A stretch of 64,000 nt of DNA from Streptosporangium saharense (lineage in GTDB: Bacteria > Actinomycetota > Actinomycetes > Streptosporangiales > Streptosporangiaceae): NCBI RefSeq assembly GCF_014203715.1, contig NZ_JACHJP010000010.1, forward strand, positions 124,001 through 188,000, written 5' to 3'. The notes beneath the pieces were generated by a model, which was not told the origin of the DNA, searched no databases, and saw nothing but the letters and a program-made list of their open reading frames with translations. Position 1 is the stretch's first letter, and every line of letters starts with the position of its first letter. Shown piece by piece: positions 26,983 to 34,960 of this stretch. Both the position numbers and the translations under genes were made by a program.

Positions 26983-27662
26983 CTCCGCCTCACCGCCCTC
27001 GGCAGCACGGTCAGCGCCGCGAGCGCGACCGGCAGGCCGGGAGGCAGCCACCACGACGACACCAGCGCCGTCACCGCCGCGGCCGCGGCGACGGCCAGGT
27101 CACCCCGGGTGCGCAGCAGCGGGGCCAGCAGCGCCGCGAAGGCCGCGACGGCGGCTCCCTCGACCGCCTGCCGCGCCCCGGCGGGCAGCACGGCCCCCAG
27201 CGTCGCGCCGACGGCCGTCCCCGCGACCCAGCCGGTGAAGAGCACGGAGCCGACGACCAGGAAGGTCCGCCTGCGCGTGTCGGGCGTCCCACGGGTCACC
27301 GCGGCGGCGACCGACTCGTCGGAGACCAGGTGCGCGGCGAGCGCGCGGCCCCACCGGGTCGGGAAGACGTCGCCCAGCGCCAGGCCGAAGGCGGTCAGTC
27401 GCAGGTTGACCAGCGACGCCGTGACCACCGCCGCCGTCACCGCCGTGAGCGCGGGAGCCTCGGGGTCCACGTCGCCGAGCGCGGTCAGCCCGACGATCTG
27501 GCTGCCGCCCGCGTGCACCGCCACGCTGGCCAGCACCGCGGCCCAGACGGGCCAGCCCCGCTCGACCGCCGCCGCGCCGAACACCGCCGAGTAGACGGCG
27601 GCCCCGGCCGCCGCGCCCAGCGCGAGCCCGAGATCACCCCGTAACCCCACAGATCGTTCCAT
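26979..27662 (-). CDS. azlC: AzlC family amino-acid exporter
   Basis: 227 residues with five to six membrane helices. The family opening ALGAAAGAAVYSAVFGAAA, the conserved VHAGGSQIVGLTAL (AGxxQ motif) and NLRLTAFGLALGDVFP (NxRxxxY/F motif) identify AzlC, the larger subunit of branched-chain amino acid export. Divergent from a LysR gene that probably controls it; 79 bp lie between, including a perfect palindrome. The ATG at 27662 lacks a good Shine-Dalgarno. Confidence 0.9.
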   Translation of the reverse strand: MERSVGLRGDLGLALGAAAGAAVYSAVFGAAAVERGWPVWAAVLASVAVHAGGSQIVGLTALGDVDPEAPALTAVTAAVVTASLVNLRLTAFGLALGDVFPTRWGRALAAHLVSDESVAAAVTRGTPDTRRRTFLVVGSVLFTGWVAGTAVGATLGAVLPAGARQAVEGAAVAAFAALLAPLLRTRGDLAVAAAAAVTALVSSWWLPPGLPVALAALTVLPRAVRRR

Positions 27663-27715
27663 GCTCCGATCCTCGGCGAACGATCCCCGGCCCGCCCAAC
27701 AGCCTCCGCCTATGC

Positions 27716-27734
27716 CGATAGCCGGAGGCTATCG
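27716..27734. promoter_or_regulatory. Palindromic operator in the azlC/LysR intergenic region
   Basis: CGATAGCC-GGA-GGCTATCG is a perfect 8-bp dyad with a 3-bp centre. Its right arm overlaps the -10-like TATCGT (27730-27735) of the LysR gene, so binding there would block that promoter. This is the classic layout of LysR autorepression with control of the divergent target. Confidence 0.65.
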
Positions 27735-27741
27735 TTGCGGG

Positions 27742-28620
27742 ATGGAGGTCACGCTGCCCGCGATACGGGCCTTCGTGGCGGTCGCCAGGGAGGGCTCCTT
27801 CGGCGCGGCGGCCACCAGCCTCGGCGTCAGCCAGCCGACGGTGAGCGCCGCCGTCAGACGCCTGGAGACCGTCGTGGGACGGCCGCTGCTGGTCCGCGAC
27901 CGCGACGGCGTGCGGCCCACAGAGCTCGGCCGACGGCTGCTGGCCCACGCGGTGGCCGTGGTGAGCGCGACCGACGACTTCGAGACGCTGCTGACGGGGG
28001 AGACCCCGGAGCTGACGGTCGGCTTCATGGGCGAGGCGGCGGGCCCGCTCACCTCCCGCCTGCTCGCCGTCGTCCGGCGCGCCTGCGGCGGGGAGGTACG
28101 GCTGCGCCGCTTCGACTTCGACGACCCGTCCTGCGGGCTGCTGACCGGGGCCAGCGACCTGGCCGTGGTGTGGCCGCCCCTGGAGACGGGTGACGCCCTG
28201 GAGACACGGCCCCTGCGCACCGACCCGCGTGCCGTCGCCGTACCCCTCGGTGATCCCCTGGCCGGGCTCGCCGCCGTGGGTCCCGCGGACCTGGCGGGCC
28301 GCGTCTGGGTGGTGCCGCGCAGCCGGGACGAGGTCTGGCGGGCCTTCCGCCGCCCCGGAGCGGCCGGGGTGACGGACGTGGCGGGGGAGGTCGGCTCGGA
28401 CGCGATCGAGGAGACCCTGGAACTGGTCGCCGCGGGCCGGGGCGTCGCCCTGCTGTCCGAGGGAACCGACGAGCACTACGCCCGCGCCGGGGTGGTCTTC
28501 GTCCCGCTCTCCGGCGGGCAGCGGTGCTCGACCGCCCTCGCCTGGCGGCGCGCGGACACCCGGCCCGTGCTGACCGGCGTCCTGCGGGCCCTCGGCGCTA
28601 GGGAATGGCTCCCGGAGTGA
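27742..28620 (+). CDS. LysR family transcriptional regulator
   Basis: 292 residues. The N-terminal winged helix is clear: TLPAIRAFVAVAREGSFGAAATSLGVSQPTVSAAVRRLE. The C-terminal part is a periplasmic-binding-like effector domain. It probably senses an amino acid or analogue and regulates azlCD, which diverges from it. The ATG at 27742 follows TATCGT by 6 nt, so the mRNA should be leaderless. Its 3' end overlaps the convergent response-regulator gene by 23 bp, which can generate antisense RNA. Confidence 0.92.
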   Translation: MEVTLPAIRAFVAVAREGSFGAAATSLGVSQPTVSAAVRRLETVVGRPLLVRDRDGVRPTELGRRLLAHAVAVVSATDDFETLLTGETPELTVGFMGEAAGPLTSRLLAVVRRACGGEVRLRRFDFDDPSCGLLTGASDLAVVWPPLETGDALETRPLRTDPRAVAVPLGDPLAGLAAVGPADLAGRVWVVPRSRDEVWRAFRRPGAAGVTDVAGEVGSDAIEETLELVAAGRGVALLSEGTDEHYARAGVVFVPLSGGQRCSTALAWRRADTRPVLTGVLRALGAREWLPE

Positions 28621-29281
28621 TCAGGCCGGTCTCGTAGGCCAGGACGACGGCCTGGACGCGGTCGCGCAGGCCGAGCTTGGTGAGCACGTTGCCGACGTGG
28701 GTCTTGACCGTCGTCTCGCTCACCACCAGCTCGGCGGCGATCTCCGCGTTCGACATGCCCCTGGCGATCAGCCGCAGCACCTCAAGCTCCCGTTCGGTGA
28801 GCCGGTCGAGACGGGCCGGGGTGGTCTGCTGGTAGGCCGAGGGCAGGCGTGCCCCGAACCGGTCGAGCAGCCTGCGCGTGACGCTCGGCGCGACGATGGC
28901 GTCGCCCGCCGCGACCACCCGGATGGCCTGCACCAGCTCGTCGGGCGGGACGTCCTTGAGCAGGAAGCCACTGGCCCCGGCGCGCAGCGCCTCCACGATG
29001 TACTCGTCGAGGTCGAAGGTCGTCAGCACCAGCACCCTGGGCACGTGCGCCCCGCCGCTCGCCTCACGGACGATCCTGCGGGTCGCCTCGATGCCGTCGA
29101 CCCCCGGCATCCTGATGTCCATCAGCACCACGTCGGGCAGCAGCGCCCGTGACTGGTCCTGGGCGGCCTTGCCGTCCCCGGCCTCGCCGACCACGGTGAC
29201 GTCGGCCTCGGCCTCCAGGATGAGGCGGAAACCGGTGCGCAGCAGTGGCTGGTCGTCCACCAGCAGCACTCTGATTGTCAT
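28598..29281 (-). CDS. NarL/LuxR-type response regulator
   Basis: 227 residues. Receiver domain 1-120 with the acidic pair DD (9-10), the phospho-acceptor Asp55 in VVLMDIRMPG, and Lys in GFLLKDVPP. The C-terminal LuxR helix-turn-helix is LTERELEVLRLIARGMSNAEIAAEL and VKTHVGNVLTKLGL. It is the partner of the histidine kinase directly upstream; start and stop overlap in TGATG. The signal and target genes are unknown. Confidence 0.94.
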   Translation of the reverse strand: MTIRVLLVDDQPLLRTGFRLILEAEADVTVVGEAGDGKAAQDQSRALLPDVVLMDIRMPGVDGIEATRRIVREASGGAHVPRVLVLTTFDLDEYIVEALRAGASGFLLKDVPPDELVQAIRVVAAGDAIVAPSVTRRLLDRFGARLPSAYQQTTPARLDRLTERELEVLRLIARGMSNAEIAAELVVSETTVKTHVGNVLTKLGLRDRVQAVVLAYETGLITPGAIP

Positions 29282-30459
29282 CACACGTCCTTGAGGGGGA
29301 AACGGGCATTGACCTCGAACCCGCCCTCTGGGCGCGGGCCGATCCTCAGGACTCCACCATAGAGGGCCACCCGCTCGCGGATGCCGACCAACCCGTGGCC
29401 GCTCCCCTCCCCGGCCCCGGCCTCGCCGCTGGTGCCCCGCCCGTCGTCCTCGACCTGTACGGCAAGCTGACCGTGCTCGTGCCGTACCGTCACCCAGGCC
29501 CGGGCCAGGGGCCCCGCGTGCCGCAGGCTGTTGGTCAGCGCCTCCTGGACCAGCCGGTAGGCGGCCAGGTCGACCCCGGGCGGCAGCGCCCCGGGCACGC
29601 CCTCGACCCACAGCTGCGCGCGCAGGCCCGCCTCCCGCATCTGGTCGACCAGCGCGGGGATCTCGGCCACCCCCGGCTGCGGGTTGCGCTCGGCGGGGGA
29701 GGCGTCGGTCCTGAGCACGCCGACGATGTTGCGCATCTCCGCCATCGCGGTCCTGCCCATCTCCTCGATCGCGGACAGGGCCTCCCGCGCCCCCTCGGGG
29801 TTGGTGGCCAGCACCCGGCGCGCCGCCGAGGCCTGGACGGTCATCACGCTGACGTGGTGGGCGACCACGTCGTGCAGCTCCCTGGCGATCCGGGAGCGCT
29901 CCTCGGCCCTGGCCGCCCTGGTGTCGGCCTCCCTGGCCCACTCGGTGCGCCGGGCCCGGTCACGCAGCTCCTCCAGATAGGCCCTGCGCAGCCGTACGCT
30001 CCTGCCGGTGATCCACAGCGTGACGGTGAGGACCGTGACGGGCAGGTGGAGGCCCCAGTCGCCGAGCGTGCCGCCCACGGCGGCGGAGGCGAAGTGGCAG
30101 ACGAAGCTCCAGGCCAGCCCGCACAGGCTCAGCGCCAGGCCGCGGTGGGCGGCGACCGTGTAGACCAGCACCAGCACCGCGGGCCACAGCGGCAGCCCGT
30201 CGAGACCCAGCGTCGCGAGGGCCACCCCCGCCAGGCAGACCACGAGAAGCAGGGGGAAGGGCGCGCGGCGGCGCAGCGCCAGGGACAGGCAGCAGGCCAC
30301 GGTCAGGGCGACGGCCGGGCCGTCCTGCGCCCCCTCCGGGGACGGGACGGAGCGGAGGAGGAGCACGGCGAGCGCCGTGGTCACCACCGCCAGAGCCGCG
30401 TCGGGGACCAGCGGGCGGTCGTGGAGCCAGGCCCGCAGGACACCGGAGGGGTTGCGCAC
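29281..30459 (-). CDS. Sensor histidine kinase (HisKA_3 type)
   Basis: 392 residues. About six membrane helices fill residues 15-160, without a large external domain, so the signal is probably sensed within or near the membrane. The dimerisation box RIARELHDVVAHHVSVM carries the phosphorylated histidine; the ATPase domain has LRHAG and GSGHGLVGIRERV. GTG start at 30459. It overlaps the response regulator by one base. Such short-loop kinases with NarL regulators often monitor cell-envelope stress in actinobacteria (inference). Confidence 0.92.
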   Translation of the reverse strand: MRNPSGVLRAWLHDRPLVPDAALAVVTTALAVLLLRSVPSPEGAQDGPAVALTVACCLSLALRRRAPFPLLLVVCLAGVALATLGLDGLPLWPAVLVLVYTVAAHRGLALSLCGLAWSFVCHFASAAVGGTLGDWGLHLPVTVLTVTLWITGRSVRLRRAYLEELRDRARRTEWAREADTRAARAEERSRIARELHDVVAHHVSVMTVQASAARRVLATNPEGAREALSAIEEMGRTAMAEMRNIVGVLRTDASPAERNPQPGVAEIPALVDQMREAGLRAQLWVEGVPGALPPGVDLAAYRLVQEALTNSLRHAGPLARAWVTVRHEHGQLAVQVEDDGRGTSGEAGAGEGSGHGLVGIRERVALYGGVLRIGPRPEGGFEVNARFPLKDV

Positions 30460-30573
30460 ACAATCAATTTAGGCGCCCAGCCCCTGCCGCCGCCCTGCTG
30501 CGGGTGGATATCGACCTCATACCCACGGATGACGCGGACGGGCCGACGCGCCTCAGGAGTGCGGCGGCGTCAC

Positions 30574-31464
30574 TCAGAGCTCGTCCGTCGCGGCCCTGAC
30601 GGCGCGTCTCCTCGTGCTGCGCACGGTGTCGCCGGGCTGCCGCTCGGGCAGCGGCGGGGGAGTGCCGCCGTACTGCGGGCACAGCTCCTGGTAGTTGCAC
30701 CAGTCACACAGGCGGCTCGGCCTCGGTGGCCACTCACCGGTCTCCATGGCCCGCTCGATGGCCGTCCACAGCGCCCGCACCTTGCGCTCGGTCGCCAGCA
30801 GGTCGGCCTCGTCGGGGGCGTAGCGCAGGACCTCGCCCTGCCCGCCGAGGTACATCAGCTGCAGCACGCGCGGCACCGAGCCGTGTAGCCGCCACAGCGC
30901 CAGCGCGTAGAACCTCATCTGGAACAGCGCCTTGGCCTCGAAGGCAGGGCCCGGCGCGCTGCCGGTCTTGTAGTCGACGACCCGCACCTCCCCGGTCGGC
31001 GCCACGTCGAGCCTGTCGATGTAGCCCCGCAGCACCAGGCCGTTGTCCAGCGTCGCCTCGACGTACAGCTCCCTCTCCGCCGGTTCGAGACGGGTGGGGT
31101 CCTCAAGGGTGAAGTAGCGCTCGACCATGACGGCCGCCTGGGAGAGCCACTCCGCCCGCTCCGACTCGTCGGTGAACATGTCCTCGTAGGACGGCTCAGA
31201 GGCCAGCAGTTTGCGCCACTGCGGTTCGAGCAGCTCGACTGCCGCGGCCCTGGTGCGCTCGGCGGCGGGCAGGTCGTAGAGGCGTTCGAGCACCGAGTGG
31301 ACCATCGTGCCGCGCACCGCGGCGGGCGACGGCGGCTCGGGCAGCCGGTCGATCACCCGGAAACGGTAGAGCAGCGGACATGTCATGAAGTCGCCCGCGC
31401 GGGACGGCGACAGGGCTCCGATGATCGTGGGCTCGGTCGGTGGCATGTCCGCACTGTAGGTCAC
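30574..31464 (-). CDS. RecB/Cas4-like PD-(D/E)xK nuclease with Fe-S cysteines
   Basis: 296 residues. The nuclease core is visible as GTMVHSVLERL (His of motif), GYIDRLDVAP (Asp) and VRVVDYKTGSAP (D-x(n)-YKT Lys). Four cysteines frame it: one in MTCPLLYRF and three in CDWCNYQELC, the pattern that holds a 4Fe-4S cluster in AddB and Cas4. It is a RecB-domain exonuclease found next to the intramembrane protease and trmI in actinobacteria. No CRISPR genes are near, so it is unlikely to be a true Cas4. Start is GTG 31464 or ATG 31446. Confidence 0.85.
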   Translation of the reverse strand: MTYSADMPPTEPTIIGALSPSRAGDFMTCPLLYRFRVIDRLPEPPSPAAVRGTMVHSVLERLYDLPAAERTRAAAVELLEPQWRKLLASEPSYEDMFTDESERAEWLSQAAVMVERYFTLEDPTRLEPAERELYVEATLDNGLVLRGYIDRLDVAPTGEVRVVDYKTGSAPGPAFEAKALFQMRFYALALWRLHGSVPRVLQLMYLGGQGEVLRYAPDEADLLATERKVRALWTAIERAMETGEWPPRPSRLCDWCNYQELCPQYGGTPPPLPERQPGDTVRSTRRRAVRAATDEL

Positions 31465-31639
31465 GGTGACGACAGTTCGGGACGGCTCGCGGAGACCTCA
31501 CGGAGACCTCACGGGGGTCTCGGGAAGATATCGGGGGGATCTCGGGAGGGCCAGGTTGGCCACGGGAGGCTGCGGCCGCCGCGATGGCGCGTAGCATCGA
31601 GGCCTGAAGACGATGTGAGCGAGGAACGGTGAGCCAGCG

Positions 31640-32773
31640 GTGAGCAGCGAGAGCCCGCGCCAGGACAAGCCAGGACTGCGGATGGGGCGGCCGTTCGGCA
31701 TTCCCGTCTACGTCTCGCCGACCTGGTTCATCGTGGCGGCGTTCATCACCTTCACCTTCCAGGGCTCGGTGAGCACCAGCCTGCCCGAGCTGAACACCCC
31801 GATGACCTACGTCGTCTCCTTCGTCTTCGCGGTGCTGCTGTACGTCTCGGTGCTCCTGCACGAGCTGGCCCACTGCGTGGTCGCCAGGATGTACGGCCTG
31901 CCGGTCCGCCGCATCACCCTCTACCTGCTCGGCGGCGTCTCGGAGATCGAGCGCGAGCCGGAGACCCCGGGCAGGGAGTTCATGGTGGCCTTCGCCGGGC
32001 CGCTGCTGTCCCTGGGCCTGGCGGTCATCGGGTTCCTGGCCTACCGGGTCATCGACCCCGGCACCATCGCGGGCGTCCTCGTCTTCCAGCTATGGCTGGC
32101 GAACCTGATCGTCGGGGTGTTCAACCTGCTGCCCGGCCTCCCCCTGGACGGCGGGCGCATGCTCCGCGCCGGGGTGTGGAAGCTCACCAGGAGCGCGGGC
32201 TCCGGCACCGCGGCTGCCGCCTGGGTCGGCCGGGCGCTGGCCGTCCTCCTGGTCGCGGTGCCCGTCGGCCTCGCGCTGGTCAGCGGGCAGGCGCCCAACA
32301 CCAGCATGCTCATCTGGTCGATCCTGCTGGCCTCCTTCATCTGGATCGGCGCCACCCAGTCGCTGCGCGGCGCCCGGGTGCGGGCCCGCATCCCGCAGGT
32401 CAACGCCCGTGCCCTGGCCAGGCGCGCCATCCCGGTGACCGCGGACGTGCCGCTGGCCGAGGCGCTGCGCAGGGCCACGGAGGCGAAGGCCGGGGCGATG
32501 GTCGTGGTCGACCACGAGGGCCGCCCGACCGGGATCGTCAACGAGGTCGCGGTCGAGGCGACCCCGGAGAGCCGCCGCCCCTGGGTGAGCGCGGGCTCGC
32601 TGGCGCGCAACCTCGAACCCTCCCTGGTGCTGGCCGCCGACCTGACGGGGGAGGCCCTGATCGACGCCATGCGCGAGGCCCCCGCCGGGGAGTACCTCCT
32701 GGTCGAACGCGGCGGGGAGATCTTCGGGGTGCTGGCGACCGCCGACGTGAACCGCGTCTTCAGCGGGGTCTAG
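31640..32773 (+). CDS. Site-2-type (M50) intramembrane protease with CBS domains
   Basis: 377 residues. The first 230 are membrane helices with the zinc site HELAH (about residues 74-78) and the third ligand in NLLPGLPLDGGR (Asp near 169). From about residue 245 on lie two CBS modules (IPVTADVPLAEALRRATE; GIVNEVAVEA and later GVLATADVNRVF). It resembles mycobacterial Rip3. It should cleave membrane-bound substrates such as anti-sigma factors, gated by nucleotide binding at the CBS pair. It is divergent from the RecB-like gene. Confidence 0.92.
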   Translation: MSSESPRQDKPGLRMGRPFGIPVYVSPTWFIVAAFITFTFQGSVSTSLPELNTPMTYVVSFVFAVLLYVSVLLHELAHCVVARMYGLPVRRITLYLLGGVSEIEREPETPGREFMVAFAGPLLSLGLAVIGFLAYRVIDPGTIAGVLVFQLWLANLIVGVFNLLPGLPLDGGRMLRAGVWKLTRSAGSGTAAAAWVGRALAVLLVAVPVGLALVSGQAPNTSMLIWSILLASFIWIGATQSLRGARVRARIPQVNARALARRAIPVTADVPLAEALRRATEAKAGAMVVVDHEGRPTGIVNEVAVEATPESRRPWVSAGSLARNLEPSLVLAADLTGEALIDAMREAPAGEYLLVERGGEIFGVLATADVNRVFSGV

Positions 32774-32909
32774 CACCCGCTCCCTCCAGGCTGGGACGGG
32801 CTTCTGGCGAACCCCGGCGCCCGTTCGGGCGTCTGAGTGGATGTGTCCGTACGGCACGGGCAGGCATGATTCGCCCCTCGTTTTCGGCACGCACCAGGAC
32901 TACTGTTCT

Positions 32910-32930
32910 GGCCAACCGAACCGGTCGGCC
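32910..32930. promoter_or_regulatory. Near-perfect palindrome upstream of the flavoprotein operon
   Basis: GGCCAACCG-AAC-CGGTCGGCC forms a 9-bp dyad with one mismatch, 22 bp ahead of the TTG start. A TACTGT at 32901-32906 could be the -10, which would place the dyad across the transcription start. An operator is likely; the regulator is not known. Confidence 0.45.
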
Positions 32931-32952
32931 ATGAAGCTAAAGGGACGCACAA

Positions 32953-34488
32953 TTGGCACCCCCCAACACCCCGGCCCCCGCCGGTGATCTCACCCCGGAA
33001 CTGCTCGGCGCGCCAGAGTGGACCGACCAGATGGTCGCCGCCGCGGGAATCCCCATGTACGACATCCCCTTCCTGACGGTCGGGGGCGGCATGGGGTCCT
33101 TCGTGACCCTGGACTATCTGCGCGTCTACGGTGTTCCCACCTCCCAGATGCGGGTGATCTCCAACATCGACACCCCGTGGCAGACCTACGAGTTCCTCAC
33201 CCGGTGCTCGCAGATCCCCAGGAGCGAGCGCATCCGCTCAGACTCCGCCTCCCGCCCGGACAACCTCTGGGGCTTCCCCTCCTATGCCCTGCAGGAGACG
33301 TGGAAGGACAAGACCCCGGCCTACCTGTGGCAGCTGCTGACCGAGCCGCTGCTGAACGACTACTGGACGCCGCGCGCCGGCACGGTCTTCGAGAGCATCG
33401 AGCGCGAGGCCAAGCGCATCAGCTACTGGGACATGCTGGTCAAGGGGCAGGTCCGGATGGTCCGCCGCAGGGTGGGCGGCGGCTACTTCACCGTCGTCAC
33501 CCCGCCGGAGGGCAGTGGGCCGACCAAGCGCGTCATCTTCCGCTCCCGCTTCGTGCACCTGGCGGTCGGCTACCCGGGCCTGAAGTTCCTGCCCGACCTG
33601 CAGGAGTTCCGCACCAAGCACAACGACTACCAGCACGTCGTGAACGCCTACGAGCCGCACGAGCAGGTCTACGAGTTCCTCAAGACCCGGCCGGGCACGG
33701 TCGTCATCCGGGGCGGTGGCATCGTCGCCTCCCGCGTGCTGCAGCGCCTGTTCGACGACCGCGAGAAGTACGGCCTGAAGACCCAGATCGTGCACATCTT
33801 CCGCACCTTCGTCGCCGGTTCGCACGGCCCGCACATCTGGGCCCGGCGCAAGGGTGGCAACGGCTGGGCCTACCAGGGCTTCAACTACCCCAAGTCGGTG
33901 TGGGGCGGCCAGCTCAAGGCGGAGATGCGCAAGCTGGAGGGCGCGGAGCGCGCCGCGAAGTACAAGGAGATGGGCGGCACCAACACCCCCTACCGCAGGC
34001 GCTGGCAGGAGCAGATGCGGGCGGGCCGCAGCGGCGGCTACTACCACGCCGTGCAGGGCACCGTGGACCGGGTGGAGCGGGCCCCCGACGGGCGGCTGGT
34101 CAGCTACGTGCGCAGCAACGACGGCATCGTCCGGGAGCCGGTGGCCGACTACATCATCGACTGCACCGGCCTTGAGGCCGACATCTCCGAGCACCGGATC
34201 TTCGCCGACCTCCTGCAGTACGGCGGGGCCTTCCGCAACCCGCTGGGCAGGCTGGAGGTCGAGCGGCACTTCGAGGTCAAGGGCACGGCCAGCGGCGACG
34301 GGGTCCTGTACGCCTCGGGCTCGGCGACCCTCGGCGGCTACTTCCCCGGGGTGGACACCTTCCTGGGGCTGCAGATCGCCGCGCAGGAGATCGCCGACGA
34401 CCTCGCGAGGCGGGGGTTCGTCAGGAAGATGGGGCCGCTGCGCTCGACCTCGCAGTGGTTCAAGTGGGCCTTCAACACGCCGGTGTGA
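32953..34488 (+). CDS. FAD/NAD(P)-dependent oxidoreductase of unknown substrate
   Basis: 511 residues, soluble. A dinucleotide-binding motif VGGGMGSF occurs near residue 41. A second Rossmann segment GTVVIRGGGIVASRVLQRL lies near residue 250. Late in the chain ADYIIDCTGLEADI matches the ATG-like motif of flavin monooxygenases and disulfide reductases, and GSATLGGYFPGVDTFLGLQ resembles their C-terminal FAD contact. The start is TTG 32953 with AAAGGGA upstream. It heads a three-gene operon with a membrane protein and an FHA protein, an arrangement that suggests a membrane-linked redox process under phospho-signal control (inference). Confidence 0.75.
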   Translation: MAPPNTPAPAGDLTPELLGAPEWTDQMVAAAGIPMYDIPFLTVGGGMGSFVTLDYLRVYGVPTSQMRVISNIDTPWQTYEFLTRCSQIPRSERIRSDSASRPDNLWGFPSYALQETWKDKTPAYLWQLLTEPLLNDYWTPRAGTVFESIEREAKRISYWDMLVKGQVRMVRRRVGGGYFTVVTPPEGSGPTKRVIFRSRFVHLAVGYPGLKFLPDLQEFRTKHNDYQHVVNAYEPHEQVYEFLKTRPGTVVIRGGGIVASRVLQRLFDDREKYGLKTQIVHIFRTFVAGSHGPHIWARRKGGNGWAYQGFNYPKSVWGGQLKAEMRKLEGAERAAKYKEMGGTNTPYRRRWQEQMRAGRSGGYYHAVQGTVDRVERAPDGRLVSYVRSNDGIVREPVADYIIDCTGLEADISEHRIFADLLQYGGAFRNPLGRLEVERHFEVKGTASGDGVLYASGSATLGGYFPGVDTFLGLQIAAQEIADDLARRGFVRKMGPLRSTSQWFKWAFNTPV

Positions 34489-34522
34489 GCGGTCAGACCG
34501 CCGTAAGGAGAGTAGTTTCCCC

Positions 34523-34960
34523 GTGGTTCCGACGTTGTTCGGGCGCATCCAGACGCGCCTTTTCCTGCTGGCCACCGTCGGCGTGGTCGTCACGCTGCTG
34601 ATCGTCCCGGTTCTTCCCGGCTCCTCGGGGGCGCTCGGCGCCCGCTACGCCAACGCCCTGCTCGTCCTGCTGGCGGTGGCCGTCCTGGGGATCGTCTGGG
34701 AGCTGATCTACCACTTCCTCATGCAGTTCCGGTGGGAGAAGGACTGGCCGACGCTGTTCGGTTTGCTGACGCTCGTTCCTGAAGGCCTTCTGCTGTACTT
34801 TTTGCTACGGTCCGGTGCGGTTGATTTCATTGACCCGGTCCCACCTGCCGCGTTCTGGACGCACTTCACCGTCGTCTGGGTCTGCATGTGGCTGGTGGCG
34901 AACGGGCCGATGAGGGTTCCGTTCATCCGGTGGCGTTTCCGGGGAGGGAGAGTTCTGTGA
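34523..34960 (+). CDS. Four-helix membrane protein, function unknown
   Basis: 145 residues with four hydrophobic helices (RLFLLATVGVVVTLLIVPVL; NALLVLLAVAVLGIVWEL; FGLLTLVPEGLLLYFLL; FWTHFTVVWVCMWLVA) and a basic C-terminus (MRVPFIRWRFRGGRVL). No family recognised. The GTG at 34523 has AAGGAG about 12 nt before it. Its stop overlaps the start of the FHA gene (GTGA), so expression is coupled. It could be the membrane anchor or partner for the flavoprotein upstream. Confidence 0.75.
   Translation: MVPTLFGRIQTRLFLLATVGVVVTLLIVPVLPGSSGALGARYANALLVLLAVAVLGIVWELIYHFLMQFRWEKDWPTLFGLLTLVPEGLLLYFLLRSGAVDFIDPVPPAAFWTHFTVVWVCMWLVANGPMRVPFIRWRFRGGRVL

Noticed and set aside
30574..31464. Cas4 and thus a CRISPR system
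   Set aside because: The nuclease has Cas4-like cysteines, but no repeats, cas1 or cas2 occur in the window; RecB-like housekeeping nucleases have the same pattern.
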